NCBI RefSeq assembly: GCF_021134715.1
Contig: NC_060024.1
Span: 12,884,974-12,948,973 of the forward strand
Direction of reading: 5' to 3'
DNA length: 64,000 nt
Origin: Daphnia pulex
Lineage: Eukaryota; Arthropoda; Branchiopoda; Diplostraca; Daphniidae
Below, piece after piece: positions 62,064 through 64,000 of the stretch. The notes beneath the pieces are model-generated. The model saw only the letters and a program-made list of their open reading frames with translations. It made no database searches and was not told the DNA's origin. Both the position numbers and the translations under genes were made by a program. Every line of letters begins with the position of its first letter. Position 1 is the stretch's first letter.

Positions 62064-63376
62064 TCATGCTACAGCAGCTGACGCCGACCCTTCAGTAGGG
62101 GTGACGGGTTGAACGACGGATTCAGTGACCGGCTCGACTTCAACAACGGGTTTTTGTTTAATGTAAGTTTTCTTTCCAGCTTCTCGCTCCGGCATCCAGT
62201 CGGGAATGATCTTTTCGTGAATTCTCCACAATCCGTACACATTGGCCAAGTGTTTTTCGAAGACGACATATTCGAGAACGTCTTTGGCAACAACTTCGTT
62301 ACCGTAGATCAAGCGACCGAATCGGTCGTAAACGGCTAATGTTTGCTGAGTGTGAAAGCGAACCGTTACCTGAAATTTCAAACGGGATAAGTTAAATTAA
62401 TTAAATTTTAAGTGAAATTCAACGAGGCTATTGAACAAACCTGTGAGAAAATATTCTCCTTGTTGATAACTTCGGTGCACCTGGCGTGGACCACTCTTGG
62501 AGGCTCAAGAGATTTCAGAAACTGCCAGCGTACAGTACATGACCGAAGATCGTCTGTCATCAAAGGGTAACAGAGCTCCGTTACACACTGATGTAAAGTA
62601 TCATCATCTTTCCTTTATTGAAAAGCCATTTGTAATGAGAATACTTGTTGTAAAATAGTAAAACAGATAGTAGCTTACTCTGCAAGTGCTTTGTGTGCTT
62701 TGAGGTAAATTTCTTGAGCCTCTTCTGGGAAATATTTGGTGCTAAAGTCTTCTTCAAAGCTTTTGATTTTTCTAACAGCCATCATGGACTTGCTCTTTTT
62801 GGACAACAATTCCATACTTTGTTTGGCACCCTGTGCAATGCAAAATGTTATCTTGATGAGTAAAAAACACAAATTGAAAAGTAACTGAATTTACCCCAAG
62901 CGTCAAGGCTGATAGCTTTCCATCACCCTCTGGAGGAACATATGCTTCAAACACAGATGATGTTGCAGAGACAAATACAGGCCGTTCCATCCAAGAACGG
63001 GGAGGTAGCATTCCTTGTTCCTTCATTCTTGCCCGTATCTGGTCTGGTGATAATTTTGAGGCATCTTGATCCTCACGAAAATTGGGCAGCTTTACTTTTT
63101 GAACCTATCCAGTGATCCAAAACATAAGGTAAAGTTTATATTCATAAATTCTAGTTTTCCAAGTTCACCTTCAATCTTCTCAGTTTCTTGAACTGGGGAA
63201 GCCAATGTTTAGCGATGTGTCGAACTTGAATTCCGGCACTCACCGCCGGAACATTGCGTACCTAGAACGGAGAAAACAAATGTTATTCAAAGAACTATTG
63301 CCTTATTAATTGTGGTTACATTTAACAGCGAAGGTGTCAGCAACGTCCTGAGACCAGTCCACTGTGATAAACTCAT
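62064..63376 (-). CDS. MRPL45: Mitochondrial large ribosomal subunit protein mL45
   Basis: Six exons on the minus strand: 63320-63376, 63169-63261, 62895-63104, 62679-62830, 62441-62612, 62064-62369; 329 residues against 306 in human. The N-terminus ([19 protein letters not shown]) is a likely matrix presequence. The body follows mL45 closely, including [21 protein letters not shown], the Tim44-like fold with [19 protein letters not shown], and [20 protein letters not shown] with [12 protein letters not shown] near the end. mL45 sits at the polypeptide exit of the mitoribosome and anchors it to the inner membrane. The Glu/Val/Pro-rich tail is variable. The gene is divergent from whatever starts beyond the right edge. 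Confidence 0.95.
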
Positions 63377-64000
63377 TGTCTACGATGATTTCCTCAAGTT
63401 TATTATAACAAACAAAATAAAATGTGTATTTAATCGTGCTCAGCAGACGACGTCAAGATGAAAATCAAATCTCTACCCAATACTGCCATCTAGCGGTAGA
63501 AACATCCAACTGCGATAGGGGTCGCTACTCCCAGCAGCCATCCATTCTTCCGTTTTGCTTCAGACGCTTCGTCTCAGTCGTTCAAGCGTTGAGGACCGAG
63601 GGTGTTTGTTGTCTACTGTTTTCCCACCTTGCATCATGAGAATCGAGTTCTTGTGATTCCACGAACTAAATCCAAGGGAGACTTGCAAACTTATTTGTGA
63701 GTGAATCATTCAAGTGTGTGCATTAACGACTGGCTCTCCCCCATTTTAAAACATAATTTCCCTCTGCTCAAAACGTGCTGTGTCTTTCAAAAAAGATTCG
63801 ACAAGAGTTTCCTGAACTTGACCTTTTTGTGTGAGCCAGTGTCTGTGTGTGTGTTGTGCCAGTGTGTGTGTGTGTGTGTCGCTGCAGAGGCGTTGTGTGA
63901 GTTATTTCCTTCATAACCATGTTCGGATAAAAAAAAGCTCCCTTTTTCTTTTCTCGTTGTATAAATGATGTTGCCTTTTCTGTCGGTCGGGCATCAACAC
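63377..64000. other. Right-edge region, divergent promoter and possible 5' UTR of a gene outside the window
   Basis: TCAGTC at 63574-63579 on the plus strand resembles an Initiator, without a matching DPE at +28. A GT repeat lies at 63862-63880. The T-rich, GT-rich sequence resembles a leader, but no coding sequence is identified. Confidence 0.3.

Overview
The window reads as nuclear DNA of an arthropod. Genes are dense and split by mostly short (55-150 base) GT-AG introns. The two best promoters carry an Initiator plus a DPE at exactly +28. Proteins look like insect/crustacean orthologues. A branchiopod crustacean such as Daphnia is my best guess, by inference from gene architecture only. 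Exons below were built by hand from splice sites and reading phase; every multi-exon model listed closes in frame.

Layout. 2-1783 (+) is the 3' part of a rotatin-like centriole gene. 2613-12078 (+) is Nup358/RanBP2. 12307-13279 (-) is a tetraspanin, head to head with Gemin5 (13732-17525, +). Gemin5 runs tail to tail into NADSYN1 (17699-20851, -), which is head to head with mastermind (TSS near 21996, coding 23816-30628, +). After 2.3 kb of UTR and spacer come TRAP1 (32961-35826, +), an unrecognised protein ending in a decayed cyclophilin-like domain (36300-38116, +), DESI2 (38743-39537, +) and DDRGK1 (40494-41727, +). On the minus strand follow an SRPBCC-like membrane protein (42114-42855) and a divergent alpha-tubulin (43237-45867). 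45.9-50.5 kb is repeat-rich: a 43-bp perfect hairpin, a 519-bp foldback element, duplicated segments and a 33-bp tandem repeat. Then come a small unknown gene (50589-51365, -), an F-box/LRR-like protein (52405-54171, -), a ZIP zinc transporter (55217-56638, -), a doubtful small membrane protein (57652-57955, -), 2.8 kb with no recognisable gene, a single-exon gene with two tandem retropepsin-like domains (60764-61666, -) and mitochondrial ribosomal protein mL45 (62064-63376, -).

Most genes are conserved housekeeping or signalling genes (nuclear pore, snRNP assembly, NAD synthesis, Notch co-activation, mitochondrial chaperone and ribosome, UFMylation, zinc import) with no evident shared pathway. 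I found no obvious undescribed multi-gene system. The most unusual items are the tandem retropepsin gene, the alpha-tubulin that lacks the MREC start, Lys40 and terminal Tyr and uses a 9-base micro-exon next to a GG donor, the decayed-cyclophilin gene, and the long palindromic elements. No rRNA, tRNA or CRISPR array was seen.
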